A stretch of DNA of 64,000 nucleotides from Sphingomonas sp. (GCF_026460985.1 NZ_JAPKNM010000067.1:1-64000); one strand, 5' to 3'. Shown: positions 37,820 through 47,240, numbered from the stretch's first letter. Notes: generated from the letters alone by a model not told the origin. Program-made: numbers and translations.

Positions 37820-38038
37820 TCACGATGCCGACGGCTCGATTCCCGATATGACCCAATCACGCCCTTCCTGCACCGTCGCCACGATACGGGCATAGGGTTG
37901 GGTGAAGAGGCGGCGGACCTGGGCGTGTAAATCGGCAAGCGGATTTCCGTACTCTTCCGGTCCATCATTCAGGTGTCCCAACGACGCGGCACTATATTGC
38001 GCCACTGCACATGATCCCGGCATTGGGCTCCCGTACAC
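37820..38038 (-). CDS. small hypothetical ORF downstream of GH43 gene
   Basis: 72 codons from GTG 38038, which lies just 6 bases past the GH43 stop on the same strand. The middle looks protein-like (PLADLHAQVRRLFTQPYARIVATVQEG), but I recognise no family, there is no clear ribosome site, and codon use is less biased than in neighbouring genes. It could be a real small gene coupled to the GH43 gene, or chance. Confidence 0.25.
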   Translation of the reverse strand: MYGSPMPGSCAVAQYSAASLGHLNDGPEEYGNPLADLHAQVRRLFTQPYARIVATVQEGRDWVISGIEPSAS

Positions 38039-38044
38039 TCAACG

Positions 38045-39058
38045 TCATTTGGCTTTGGAGGGTCCGTAGGCCGCCTTGATCCGCTCCATCTCCTCGCTCG
38101 ACAGCGGCAAGATGGAACCATGGCGGAATTCGAAGGGAAAGCTGAAGCCGCCGCTGGCGTCGAACTGTCCGGAAGACAGGTTCCTGGTCACGAAGGGCTG
38201 ATAGCCTCGCCCGGCGGAATAATGGTCGAGGATGAGCGCCCAGGTTGCGGGTCGCTGCGCATTCCCCGGTTCGATCACATAGGCTTCCGGCCCTTCGTAA
38301 CCGACGAGTTTCGCAAGCGAGAAATCAGGCACCTCGCGCCACGGGCCTTCCAGGCGTTCGGCCGCCTCCATCGTGATGGCCTTGAACTTCTCGTCCTTGG
38401 TGAAGCGGTAATATTTCCCGCCGTCACGCACGATTGTCGTGTCGATGATGGTCGTGGGCTTCTCGATATAGACGAACGGCGCGCCAAAGGTCCGGAAGTC
38501 CTTCGTCCGCGCGCCCCAGATGCGATGCTTGGAAAAGCCGTCCCTCTTCGTGGTGGACGCCCAGAAGACCAGATAGTCGCCGCGCTCCTCGTCATAGATC
38601 GCCTCCGGTGCCCAGGCGCAGCCGGCGTCTTCCGGCGCCACTGCGACGGCACGCGGCGACGACCAGTGAACCAGATCCTTCGATTCCCAGATGATGATGG
38701 ATCGACTGCCTGCGTTGACGGCGCGCTTCCAGTCCCGGGTGTGATGCATCGAGAGATCGGTAGCGATGAGGTAGAAGGTCTTCCCGTCATGCGCCCGCAG
38801 GAGATACGGGTCGCGCACGCCCTTGTCCCCGATCGTGCTCACCAGCACAGGCTTCGCGTCGTTGAGCGCGGTCCAGTTCCGCCCATCCGAGCTCAGTCCG
38901 AAATAGATCTGCTCGGCCGCCGCATCTCCTCCGTTCTTGAAGGTTGCAAACAGATATCCGGCCTGGGCCGCCGCAGCTTGAGTCGTAGCCGCGACGCCGA
39001 CGAGGGTCAGCGCCATCATCCCCAGGCAACGCCGGGCGAAGCTGATATGACGATACAT
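38045..39058 (-). CDS. GH43-type five-bladed propeller glycosidase (first)
   Basis: The product is 337 aa with a signal peptide (CLGMMALTLVGVAATTQAAAAQA). The sequence is a five-bladed propeller of the GH43/GH32 clan: GYLFATFKNGGDAAAEQIYFGLSSDGRNW, GVRDPYLLRAHDGKTFYLIATDLSMHHT, IIIWESKDLVHWSSPR, CAWAPEAIYDEERGDYLVFWAS, TIIDTTIVRDGGKYYRFTKDE. The Asp of VRDPYL and Glu of WAPEAI fit the clan's acidic active-site residues. It resembles proteins annotated as 1,4-beta-xylanase or arabinosidase; substrate not assignable. ATG 39058 begins the signal peptide. It is downstream of an esterase gene and another GH43 gene on the same strand, probably one transcript. Confidence 0.82.
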   Translation of the reverse strand: MYRHISFARRCLGMMALTLVGVAATTQAAAAQAGYLFATFKNGGDAAAEQIYFGLSSDGRNWTALNDAKPVLVSTIGDKGVRDPYLLRAHDGKTFYLIATDLSMHHTRDWKRAVNAGSRSIIIWESKDLVHWSSPRAVAVAPEDAGCAWAPEAIYDEERGDYLVFWASTTKRDGFSKHRIWGARTKDFRTFGAPFVYIEKPTTIIDTTIVRDGGKYYRFTKDEKFKAITMEAAERLEGPWREVPDFSLAKLVGYEGPEAYVIEPGNAQRPATWALILDHYSAGRGYQPFVTRNLSSGQFDASGGFSFPFEFRHGSILPLSSEEMERIKAAYGPSKAK

Positions 39059-39200
39059 GGCTTTGACTCCGTGACGGTCGAGAACTGTCGGCAGACTGCG
39101 ACGGCACGCCCCTAATTCCATATGCCCTGGAGCGGAAGTATCTCGCGGGCCGTCAGCCGTTCGTCCGCTTCTCCCGGGACAGGAGAAGGCGGACGGACCG

Positions 39201-40142
39201 TCAACTACGGACGAAGCCGTGCATACGGAGCCAGTCGGTAAAGGCGTCGAACCAGCCGGTGCTGGTGGTCTCCTTCCTGTACATGCCGAAGCCGTGTCCG
39301 CCCTGCTCGTAGAGGTGGAACTCGACCGGCCGCTTCGCCGCTCTCCAGCCATCGACAAGGCCGTACTCGCGGCTCCCGAAGAGCGGATCGTCGGCAGCAA
39401 GCGCGACGAACAGCGGCGGCGCGTCGGCTGGCACCGTCACCGGCGCGAGCGGGCCGTAAATGTCGGCGATGAACGCGGGCTTCGCGTCCTGCCCGGCGAG
39501 CGTGGTGGCGATCGTCAGCATCGCGCCCGCCGAAAAGCCGATCATGCCGACGCGTTCGGGATCGATCCGCCATTCCTTCGCGCGGCTGCGGATCAACGCG
39601 AACGCGGCGCGGGCGTCGGCGATTTGCGGCGCGAGGCGGGCGATTGCGGCCCCGGGCGCGGGACGCGGCGGCCGGGCCGCACCCGAGAACATCTCCTGCG
39701 TCGAGCGCTCGAAGGCTGCCATATCCTGCGGCGTCTGGTTGAGGCGGTATTTGAGCACGAACGCCGCCACGCCTCTGTCCGCGAGCGCCTTGGCGACATC
39801 CCAGCCTTCATTGTCCATCGACAGGGTCCGGAATCCGCCGCCCGGCGCGACGACGACCGCTGCACCGGTGGCCTTCGCCGGATCCGGAAGAAAGGGCGTG
39901 AGCGTGGCGACGGTGACGTTTCGTGCGAACCTGCTGCCATATTGGCGGTGCCACGCCTCGGAGGCGGCGGCCCCCGGCAATGCGCCCGTCCCCAGCTCGA
40001 TCGCATCCGGCTGCGCGGGTGCCGCTATCGGCGTCATCCTGTCGTCCTGCGCGCGGGCGCTCGGCGCAAGCGCGCCGGAGGCGGCGAGCGCAACCGCAAA
40101 CACATTGGTACCGATCCAGCGTAGTCGATGCGTGACAGCCAT
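39201..40142 (-). CDS. secreted alpha/beta-hydrolase, BD-FAE-like carbohydrate esterase
   Basis: The product is 313 aa with a signal peptide (IGTNVFAVALAASGALAPSARAQ). The fold is alpha/beta hydrolase with oxyanion motif VVVAPGGGFRTLSMDNEGWDVAKALADRG, nucleophile elbow GMIGFSAGAM, acid in FVALAADDPLFG and catalytic His in YEQGGHGFGMY. This is the family of secreted esterases that strip acetyl or feruloyl groups from hemicellulose. ATG 40142 is chosen because GAGGACG precedes it; in-frame starts at 40151 and 40163 are possible. It lies between two GH43 genes in a same-strand run. Confidence 0.88.
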   Translation of the reverse strand: MAVTHRLRWIGTNVFAVALAASGALAPSARAQDDRMTPIAAPAQPDAIELGTGALPGAAASEAWHRQYGSRFARNVTVATLTPFLPDPAKATGAAVVVAPGGGFRTLSMDNEGWDVAKALADRGVAAFVLKYRLNQTPQDMAAFERSTQEMFSGAARPPRPAPGAAIARLAPQIADARAAFALIRSRAKEWRIDPERVGMIGFSAGAMLTIATTLAGQDAKPAFIADIYGPLAPVTVPADAPPLFVALAADDPLFGSREYGLVDGWRAAKRPVEFHLYEQGGHGFGMYRKETTSTGWFDAFTDWLRMHGFVRS

Positions 40143-40190
40143 CGTCCTCATCCTCTCCATCACATGCTCTCGTGGAAGTTCGGTTTGCGG

Positions 40191-41204
40191 TTACCGGGAA
40201 GCCGGCACCGAGACCCCGGCCTCGGTCTGGGCCACCGGCTTCATCGTGCCGTCGGGATTGTATCGAAGATGCTCGACGGTGACTGCGCGCCGTCCGATCG
40301 CGCCGCTCAAGTCGCCGATCGCGAGGGTCGCGTTGTGGAGGAAAAGGTACCAGTTCCCCTTGAACTCGGCGATGCCGGGATGGATCGTGAAGCTGTACTT
40401 GCCCGATCCGGTCAGCTCGCCGCGATACGTCCAAGGGCCCTTGATCGAAGACGCGGTGGAATAGGAGATTTTCTCGTCGCGGTGCTTCGACCGATCGAGC
40501 GAGGCATAGGTCAGGTAATAGAGCCCGCCGCGCTTGTGCAGCCACGGGCCCTCTTCGAAATGCGGCGGGGTGATCTCGGTGATCGGGCCGTCGATCTCGA
40601 TCATGTTGGGCTTGAGCTTCGCGATGTAGCACTGCCGGTTGCCCCAGGCGATCCAGGTGGTGCCGTCATCGTCGGTGAACACCGTCGGATCGATGTCCTC
40701 CCAGCTGTGCGTGCCCTTGGGCGTCATCTCGTTGGTGATGAGCGCCGAGCCCTTGGCGTCGACGAACGGGCCGGTGGGGCTGTCGGACACGGCGACCGCG
40801 ATCGCCTTGCCCGGATGCGTATTGTCATGCTCGACCGCCGCGTAGAACCAGAACTTGCCGTTCTTCCGGATCGCCTGCGACGCCCAGGCGTCCTGCTTCG
40901 CCCATTTGAAGTCGGCCACCTTCAGGATCGGGCCGTGGCCGGTCCAATGCTTCATGTCGGTGGTGGAATAGACCAGCCACTCGCGCATGTTGAACATCTC
41001 GTCGCGCTGCGCTTCGTCGTGCCCGACATAGAGGTAGAGCCGGTCGTCCACCACGAGCGGCGCCGGATCGGCGGTGAACTTGTCCCGGAAGAGCGGATTG
41101 GCCCCCTGCGTCGCGGGCGCCGTCTGTCCGAATGCGGCAACGGGCGATGTTAGCGCTATCATAAATGATGCCGCGAAGGCCGCCCGCCTGATCCTCTCTC
41201 TCAC
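40191..41204 (-). CDS. GH43 family glycosidase (second)
   Basis: The product is 337 aa with a signal peptide (RRAAFAASFMIALTSPVAAFGQ). The GH43 catalytic residues are clear: the base Asp in FTADPAPLVVDDRLYLYVGHDEA, the pKa-modulating Asp in SWEDIDPTVFTDDDG and the acid Glu in PHFEEGPWLHKRGGLYYLTYAS. The family includes beta-xylosidases, arabinofuranosidases and exo-galactanases. The GTG start at 41204 has GGAGAGCGAT upstream, and no good ATG exists. A GntR/FadR-type palindrome lies 29-43 bases upstream. It heads the GH43-esterase-GH43 run. Confidence 0.9.
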   Translation of the reverse strand: MRERIRRAAFAASFMIALTSPVAAFGQTAPATQGANPLFRDKFTADPAPLVVDDRLYLYVGHDEAQRDEMFNMREWLVYSTTDMKHWTGHGPILKVADFKWAKQDAWASQAIRKNGKFWFYAAVEHDNTHPGKAIAVAVSDSPTGPFVDAKGSALITNEMTPKGTHSWEDIDPTVFTDDDGTTWIAWGNRQCYIAKLKPNMIEIDGPITEITPPHFEEGPWLHKRGGLYYLTYASLDRSKHRDEKISYSTASSIKGPWTYRGELTGSGKYSFTIHPGIAEFKGNWYLFLHNATLAIGDLSGAIGRRAVTVEHLRYNPDGTMKPVAQTEAGVSVPASR

Positions 41205-41232
41205 ATCGCTCTCCAGGATTATTTGTGGAAAT

Positions 41233-41247
41233 ATTAGTCTGACTATT
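41233..41247. promoter_or_regulatory. GntR/FadR-type operator candidate before GH43 run
   Basis: ATTAGTC-T-GACTATT, with the inner 11 bases TAGTCTGACTA a perfect odd-centred palindrome, matches TNGTNNNACNA. It is a near copy of the site at 24733-24747. The surrounding 40 bp are AT-rich, as expected of a promoter. Confidence 0.65.
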
Positions 41248-41256
41248 ATCGGAGAT

Positions 41257-41622
41257 TCAATCCCGCGCGCTTTCCGGGGTCTCGATCGGGTTGGTGGATA
41301 GCTGGTTACGCCGCCGGGCGAGCACCGCCACCTGGCCCAGCGAAAAGCTGACGCACAGCGCAAGTTGCAGATAGCCTTTGCGGAACAGCGAGACGATCCG
41401 GGCATCGTCGAGATCGTCCAGCCGGTCCCGGCTCACGGTATAGAGGCCCTGGAGCGACAGCTTCCGGCCATCGTCGAAGCGCAACTGCGTGGCCGTTGGG
41501 CTTGCGGGGCGCGCGCGGCGGAGCGGGCGCTGCAGGAAAATCGCGTGTAGAGCGAGCGGTTCCGCAATCGCCTGCCCAGGCATCGAGACCTCATCAACAA
41601 GATCGCCGAGCATGGACTGCAG
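41257..41622 (-). pseudogene. SapC-like gene, 3' remnant
   Basis: The last ~120 codons before the stop at 41257 match the end of SapC family proteins: LRFDDGRKLSLQGLYTVSRDRLDDLDDARIVSLFRKGYLQLALCVSFSLGQVAVLARRR. The N-terminal half of the usual ~230-aa protein is absent, and what lies upstream (41623-41745) is unlike it. There may also be an internal insertion around LQRPLRRARPASPTATQ. SapC genes in sphingomonads and Caulobacter usually stand beside tryptophan-halogenase and TonB-receptor genes. This piece is a relic, on the same strand as the halogenase relic at 53573-53674. Confidence 0.7.
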
Positions 41623-41846
41623 CCCGTCTGAGCTGCACGCGCCGACGTTTCGACACGAGCGAGCATCGCTTCTGTGGATATGAAAATCATTTGCCACATA
41701 TGAAAAATAAGCTAGGAATCTTTTCCGCAAAGCGAGCATCGGCACGGGATGAAATTACACTAGGCGCGAGCGCTCCCGCGTCCAAGGTCGCGATCGAGCA
41801 CGTGCCGGACGATCGCCGCGTCGCGGAGAGACGGAGACAGAAGGGC

Positions 41847-44285
41847 ATGTCGTCAGTCAGAGGTTTCAAGCCGGGATTGCTATTGGCCCTGGCTTTGGCT
41901 GCCGTCCCGGCCTGGGCGGAAACACGCAGCCTGTCTCAGGACTGGCTGTTCCATGCGGGTGACGCCGCGGGGGCAGAGAAGCCTGGCTTCGACGATCGCG
42001 GATGGCGTCCGGTCGTCGTCCCGCACGACTGGTCAATCTTGGACAAGGCCGATGGCAGCTCGCCCTTCGATCCGAACACGCCCTCGGGGCAGGATTCGGG
42101 GTATCTGCCCGGCGGTATCGGTTGGTACCGGCGCCATTTGACGCTTTCGCCCGCCGAGGCCGACCGCGTCGTCAGGCTGAATTTCGAAGCCGTCTATATG
42201 GACGCCGACATCTGGCTGAACGGCGAGCATCTGACGCGGCACCGCTATGGCTATACGGCCTTTGCGCTCGACGTGACCGGCAAGGTGCGCGCGGGCGACA
42301 ATGTCATCGTCGTGCGTGCGCACCACGCGGATCCCTCCTCGCGCTGGTACGCCGGGTCCGGCCTGATCCGGCCGGCGAGCGTCGAGATACTGGACCGGGT
42401 GCATCTGGATCCCGACAGCATCTTCGTAACCACGCCCGAGGCGACCGAGGAACGCGGCGTGGTATCGGCCCAGGCGACGGTCGCCAACCGGTCGAACGCC
42501 GCGCAGAACCTCGAGTTGGTGACCCGCGTGGTGTCCGCGCGGGGCGAGACAGTCGCCGAGGCGCGCCGGACGCAGACGCTCGCCCCCGGCGCGCGATCGG
42601 AGGCCGTGCAAAAGCTCGAGCTGGCGCGGCCCCGGTTGTGGTCGCCCGGTTCCCCCAACCTCTACACCCTCGTCCAGGAGGTGCGCGTCGGCGGCGCAGT
42701 GGTCGACGAGAGGCGCACGCGCTTCGGCCTGCGCACCGTGACCCTGGACGCTCGCAACGGACTGCGCATCAACGGCAAGCCCGTGAAGCTGCGCGGCGGT
42801 AATATCCATCACGACAATTACATGATCGGCGCCGCCGGCGCGCCGGACGCCGACGCGCGCAAGGTCGCGCTGATGAAGGCGGCGGGATATAATGCCATCC
42901 GCAACGCCCATAATCCGGCCAGCCAGGCCACGCTCGATGCCGCCGACGAACTGGGCATGCTGGTCATCAACGAAGCCTTTGACAGCTGGAACAAGACCAA
43001 GCGCCCGCAGGACTATGCGCGCTTCTTCGCCGACAATTGGGCGCGGGATATCGACAGCCTGGTAATCAGCGGCCGAAACCACCCGAGCGTCCTGTTCTGG
43101 AGCATCGGCAACGAGATTCCCGAAGACGGAACGCCGCAGGGCATGGAGACCGGCCGGAAACTGGTCGATCGGGTTCGCCGCCTCGATTCGACCCGCCCCG
43201 TTACGCAGGGCATGAACGCCGATCCTCCCCGAAGCTCGAACCAGGCCGCTTTGCTCGATGTCGGCGGGTTCAACTATCACGCGCACGATTTCGACGCGGA
43301 GCACGCGAAGTTCCCCGAGCGGATCCTGTACACCTCGGAGTCGCTCCCGAAGGACGCCTTCTCCTATTGGCAGTATGTCGAGACCAAGCCCTGGGTCATC
43401 GGCGACTTCGTCTGGACCGCGGTGGACTATATCGGCGAGAGCGGCATCGGCTGGATGGGCTACAGCCAGGACTGGCAGAAGCTCGGGCCCTATCCCTGGA
43501 ACCTCGCCTATAGCGGCGAAATCGACGCGACCGGACGCAAGCGTCCCGCCGCTTATTACCGCGAGATCCTCTGGAAGACGGGGATCGATCCGATCGCGGT
43601 CTTCGTCCGGCAACCCGCCGGCACCGAGGATCTGCCCGACCGCCATTTCTTCCCGATCACGCCCCCACATCTCGATTGGTCGCTCGACGATGTGCACCCG
43701 AGCTGGACCTGGCCGGGCCAGGAGAACAAGCCGCTCGAGGTCAACGTCTATTCGGAATTCCCGGAAGTCGAGCTGTTCCTCAACGGGAAGAGCCTGGGCC
43801 GTCGCACCGTCGGCGTGGAAAGCGAGTATAAGGCGGTTTTCAAGGTGCCCTATGCGCCCGGAAATCTCACCGCCATCGGCTATCGCGACGGTCGGGAGGC
43901 CGGAAGATGGACGCTGCGCACCGCAGGTCCGCCCGCGCAGGCCCATGTCGCGATCGACCGCGCACGCATGACCGCGAATGGCGAGGATCTCGCCTATCTC
44001 ACGGTGGAGCTCGAGGACGCCGACGGCACGCCCATCTACGCGCGCGACAAGGACCGGCAGGTGCGCGTCCATGTTCGCGGCGCGGGCACACTGGCGGGCA
44101 TCGGCAACGGCAATCCGATGGATGTGTCCAGCTTCCAGACCGGTGCGCGCAAGACCTTCCACGGCCGCGCGGTTGCCGTGATCCGCGCCGGCACGACGGC
44201 CGGCCCCATCATCCTCGACGTGGAGGTCGAAGGGCTGCCGGCCCGGCAGGTCCGGCTCGATGCGATCGCCGGGACCGTCCGGTGA
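41847..44285 (+). CDS. GH2 glycoside hydrolase, beta-galactosidase type
   Basis: The product is 812 aa with a signal peptide (KPGLLLALALAAVPAWAE). Domain order is the GH2 sugar-binding domain (WRPVVVPHDWS ... GGIGWYRRHL), immunoglobulin-like domain, a TIM barrel with acid/base E423 in WSIGNEIPEDG and nucleophile E498 in LYTSESLPKD, then a DUF4982-type domain (VNVYSEFPEVELFLNGKSLG) and a C-terminal Ig-like domain. This layout is that of secreted or periplasmic beta-galactosidases from plant-polysaccharide loci. ATG 41847 begins the signal peptide; the frame is open upstream over unrelated sequence. It is cotranscribed with the GH97 gene. Confidence 0.92.
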   Translation: MSSVRGFKPGLLLALALAAVPAWAETRSLSQDWLFHAGDAAGAEKPGFDDRGWRPVVVPHDWSILDKADGSSPFDPNTPSGQDSGYLPGGIGWYRRHLTLSPAEADRVVRLNFEAVYMDADIWLNGEHLTRHRYGYTAFALDVTGKVRAGDNVIVVRAHHADPSSRWYAGSGLIRPASVEILDRVHLDPDSIFVTTPEATEERGVVSAQATVANRSNAAQNLELVTRVVSARGETVAEARRTQTLAPGARSEAVQKLELARPRLWSPGSPNLYTLVQEVRVGGAVVDERRTRFGLRTVTLDARNGLRINGKPVKLRGGNIHHDNYMIGAAGAPDADARKVALMKAAGYNAIRNAHNPASQATLDAADELGMLVINEAFDSWNKTKRPQDYARFFADNWARDIDSLVISGRNHPSVLFWSIGNEIPEDGTPQGMETGRKLVDRVRRLDSTRPVTQGMNADPPRSSNQAALLDVGGFNYHAHDFDAEHAKFPERILYTSESLPKDAFSYWQYVETKPWVIGDFVWTAVDYIGESGIGWMGYSQDWQKLGPYPWNLAYSGEIDATGRKRPAAYYREILWKTGIDPIAVFVRQPAGTEDLPDRHFFPITPPHLDWSLDDVHPSWTWPGQENKPLEVNVYSEFPEVELFLNGKSLGRRTVGVESEYKAVFKVPYAPGNLTAIGYRDGREAGRWTLRTAGPPAQAHVAIDRARMTANGEDLAYLTVELEDADGTPIYARDKDRQVRVHVRGAGTLAGIGNGNPMDVSSFQTGARKTFHGRAVAVIRAGTTAGPIILDVEVEGLPARQVRLDAIAGTVR

Positions 44286-44314
44286 CTCTCCCCTGGTTCT
44301 GACGGAGAGCAAAT

Positions 44315-46195
44315 GTGATCCTCCTCGCTTCCGTACTTGCCGCATCTCAGGTCGTGCTGGCTTCCCCCGACGACCGCGTCAGCATCGCTGTCGCTTCCGA
44401 TGGCGGAAGCTATTCGGTCACGCGCAGGGGGGAACGGATTCTTGCGGCATCGCCTCTGGGGCTGGAGCTCGCGGATGGCGGCGATTTCTCGGGCCTGGAG
44501 CTCGTCGACGTCACGCGGCAGAGCGGCCGCCGCGAACTTTCGCTGATCGCGACCAAGGCGAATAGCGCGCGGGACTGGTACAACGGGGCGACTATCCGCT
44601 TCCGGGAGCGCGCGGGCGCCAGGCGCAGCATCACGCTCGAGCTTCGCGCCTATGATGACGGCGTGGCGTTTCGCTATCTGCTGCCGAAAGGCGCACCCGT
44701 TGCGCTGCGGGGAGAGAAGACCGGGTTCCGGTTCGTTGGCGATCCGACCTGCGAAGTCACCGAATATTCCGGCTCGCACGAGAATGCGTTCCAGACCCTG
44801 AAGATCTCGCAACTCGACAAGGCCAAGCTCTACGATCTGCCGGCTCTCTGCGCATCGGTGTCGGGCCGCACGCATTTCGCGTTCGCACAGGCCGGAATCG
44901 AGGCCTATGCGGGATCGAGCCTCACGCCCCTTCCCGACGGTCTGCAAGTGAAAGTGACGCCGCGGCCGGATCGTCCGGACGTGGCGGTCCTGTCGCCCGA
45001 CGGGCTGCGGAGTGCGTGGCGTGTCGTCATGATGGGCGACCGCGCGGGCGACTTGATCGAGTCCACGCTGATCCAGAGCCTGTCGCCGCCTCCAAAGGGC
45101 GATTTCGCATGGGTGAAGCCGGGCAAGGCGGCCTGGGACTGGTGGTCCGGTCCGATCGTGGGCGAAAAGCCGACCATGGAGCGATATCGCCGCTTCATCG
45201 ATTTCGCAGCCGCGTCCGGCTTCCCCTATTTCATGATCGACGTCGGCTGGGCGCTCAACACCGGTCCCTGTTGCGCCGCGGACCCGAAGACCGACGTGAC
45301 GAGGAGCGAGCCGTCCATCGATGTGCCCGCCCTCGTGGAATATGCGTCGAGCAAGGGCGTCGGCCTGCTGCTCTGGCTTCACTGGCAGCATATCGAGCCC
45401 CGGATGGACGAGGTTCTGGACACCTATCAACGGTGGGGGATCAAGGGCGTAAAGGTCGACTTCATGGAGCGCGACGACCAGGAAATGGTCGCCTTCTATG
45501 TCCGCCTGGCCGCGGCGACGGCGCGACGCCATCTTCTGCTCGACATGCACGGCGCCTTCCCGCCGGCGGGCCTCGCGCGAACCTGGCCCAATTTCATCAC
45601 GCAGGAAGGCGTGATGGGGGCCGAGTACAACAAGTTCGACTGGGGGAAGGTGACGCCGGGGCACAATGTGAAACTGGCGTTCACGCGTATGCTGTTGGGG
45701 CCGATGGACTTTACGCCCGGCGGATTTCGCAACAGCACGCCCCAGTCCTACAAGGCGCAGGACGTCATGCCGATGACCCGGAATACGCGTGGCCAGGCGC
45801 TGGCGCAGTTCGTCGTGTACGACAGTCCGTTGCAGATGGTGGCGGACGCGCCGGAGGCCTATGCCCGCGCTTCCGGCTTCGAGTTCCTCGAGATGGTTCC
45901 GACGGCCTGGGACGAAACCCGATTCATCAGCGGATCGCCCGACAGCTTCATCGTTCTCGCCCGCCGCAAGGGAAGGAGCTGGTACATCGGCGCCATGACC
46001 AATGAAGAGGGGCGCGATGTTGAAATTCCCCTCCGGATCCTTGGCACTGGCAAATACCGGGCGACGATCTGGCAGGATGGCGCCTCAGCCAATGACGTCG
46101 TGCGGACAACGACCGACGCGACACGCCGGGACAGCTTGAGCATCCGCATGCGCCCAGGCGGCGGCGCGGCCGTTCTTCTCGAGCCGGTCCGATGA
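44315..46195 (+). CDS. GH97 glycoside hydrolase (alpha-galactosidase/alpha-glucosidase family)
   Basis: The product is 626 aa. It has a signal-like start (MILLASVLAASQVVLAS), the N-terminal GH97 beta domain (VSIAVASDGGSYSVTRRGERILAASPLGLEL), and the catalytic barrel (DWWSGPIVGEKPTMERYRRFIDFAAASGFPYFMIDVGWAL, then GIKGVKVDFMERDDQEMV and LLDMHGAFPPAGLARTWPN). The Asp in KGVKVDFM stands where retaining alpha-galactosidases of the family have their nucleophile, so galactose release is more likely than glucose (inference). The GTG start at 44315 follows GGAGAG and lies 29 bp past the GH2 gene, in the same operon. Confidence 0.9.
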   Translation: MILLASVLAASQVVLASPDDRVSIAVASDGGSYSVTRRGERILAASPLGLELADGGDFSGLELVDVTRQSGRRELSLIATKANSARDWYNGATIRFRERAGARRSITLELRAYDDGVAFRYLLPKGAPVALRGEKTGFRFVGDPTCEVTEYSGSHENAFQTLKISQLDKAKLYDLPALCASVSGRTHFAFAQAGIEAYAGSSLTPLPDGLQVKVTPRPDRPDVAVLSPDGLRSAWRVVMMGDRAGDLIESTLIQSLSPPPKGDFAWVKPGKAAWDWWSGPIVGEKPTMERYRRFIDFAAASGFPYFMIDVGWALNTGPCCAADPKTDVTRSEPSIDVPALVEYASSKGVGLLLWLHWQHIEPRMDEVLDTYQRWGIKGVKVDFMERDDQEMVAFYVRLAAATARRHLLLDMHGAFPPAGLARTWPNFITQEGVMGAEYNKFDWGKVTPGHNVKLAFTRMLLGPMDFTPGGFRNSTPQSYKAQDVMPMTRNTRGQALAQFVVYDSPLQMVADAPEAYARASGFEFLEMVPTAWDETRFISGSPDSFIVLARRKGRSWYIGAMTNEEGRDVEIPLRILGTGKYRATIWQDGASANDVVRTTTDATRRDSLSIRMRPGGGAAVLLEPVR

Positions 46196-46232
46196 GGCGT
46201 CGTTGATCCTTTGAGCAGAGTTCGGACCGTGG

Positions 46233-47240
46233 TCAGAACTTCGCGATCGCCTTGAGTACCGAATCCGCGTTCGCGATGAGATCGGGCATGCGGGTCGGCA
46301 GTTCCTCCGCGTCGATGCTGTTCGTCTGCAATGCATCGGTCGGAATATCGCCCGACTTGATCGCGGCGATCACGCGTTCGAAATCCGCCGGCAGCGCGTT
46401 GCGGCTTGCGATCAACGTGGCTTCCCGCTTGTGAAACTCGGGATCCTCGAAAGTCAGCTCTCCGGGTGCCACGCCGACCAGCACCAGCGCGCCGCCGTGC
46501 GCCACCAGTCCGAGGCTGCGGCGCATGGCGGGAAGCGAACCGGTGGCGTCGACGACCACGTCGAACATGTCCCCGTGTGTCCGTTGACCGAGCACGTCTT
46601 CCAGATCTGCGTCCGCCGACACGCCGTCGAAGCCAAGCCGATCGCGCGCATATTCGAGCCGGGCCTGCCGGCGATCGACAAGGCTTACCTCGAAGCCGTT
46701 CAGCCGCCCGAAGAGCGCGGTTGCAATGCCGATCGGACCGGCACCGACGACGAGCATCCTCTCGCCACCCGCTGCCGGAGCGCGCGCCACCGCGTGCGCG
46801 CCGACCGCAAGGAACTCGACCATTGCGGCCTGGTCGGCCGAGAGCCCGTCGGCGTCGATCACCGCGCTTTCGGGGACGACCAGCATATCGCACATGCCGC
46901 CGTCGACATGGACGCCCAGCACCTTGATGTTGACGCACGCGTTGGGCTTGGCCTTGCGGCAAGCGATACAGGCGCCGCATGCGATATAAGGGTTGATCGT
47001 GACGAGCTGCCCGACGCGCAGCCCCGTCCCCGCGCCGAGCGCCGCGACTTCGCCGCTGAGTTCATGGCCCATGACGCGCGGATAGGTGAGGAACGGATGC
47101 CTGCCCGCGAAGATATGATAATCCGTACCGCACAGGCCGACCCTGCGGATGCGGACCACAACCTCGCCCGGCCCGGCGACCGGATCCTCCCTTAGAATCG
47201 AACCGAGACGAAACGGCTCCTGACAGACGATAGCACGCAT
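46233..47240 (-). CDS. zinc-dependent sugar/polyol dehydrogenase (MDR family)
   Basis: The product is 335 aa and cytosolic. The catalytic zinc ligands are in GLCGTDYHIFAG and VMGHELSGEV, the structural zinc cysteines in CGACIACRKAKPNAC, and the NAD site is GAGPIGIATALFG. It resembles L-galactonate/L-idonate 5-dehydrogenase-type enzymes, which would fit a pathway for fucose- or galactose-derived acids released by this locus (inference; substrate not proven). It ends convergent with the GH97 gene. A sequence resembling part of the iclR upstream region lies 36-56 bases before its start, suggesting shared control. Confidence 0.85.
   Translation of the reverse strand: MRAIVCQEPFRLGSILREDPVAGPGEVVVRIRRVGLCGTDYHIFAGRHPFLTYPRVMGHELSGEVAALGAGTGLRVGQLVTINPYIACGACIACRKAKPNACVNIKVLGVHVDGGMCDMLVVPESAVIDADGLSADQAAMVEFLAVGAHAVARAPAAGGERMLVVGAGPIGIATALFGRLNGFEVSLVDRRQARLEYARDRLGFDGVSADADLEDVLGQRTHGDMFDVVVDATGSLPAMRRSLGLVAHGGALVLVGVAPGELTFEDPEFHKREATLIASRNALPADFERVIAAIKSGDIPTDALQTNSIDAEELPTRMPDLIANADSVLKAIAKF

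Larger units (their letters stand above)
37365..38044. other. 680-bp gap after sulP
   Basis: No convincing conserved gene is seen. It contains a 12-bp perfect palindrome CCACAATTGTGG at 37418-37429, the sulP terminator at 37557-37578, and an inverted repeat with 7-bp arms CGCCTAA (37782-37788) and TTAGGCG (37805-37811). A weak 72-aa ORF lies on the minus strand. Confidence 0.5.

Noticed and set aside
41623..41846. N-terminal extension of the GH2 protein from an upstream start at 41496
   Set aside because: The sequence before ATG 41847 is antisense to the SapC relic and promoter DNA, and the signal peptide begins at 41847.
42033..44345. 770-codon open frame on the minus strand
   Set aside because: Antisense to the GH2 gene with shadow composition.
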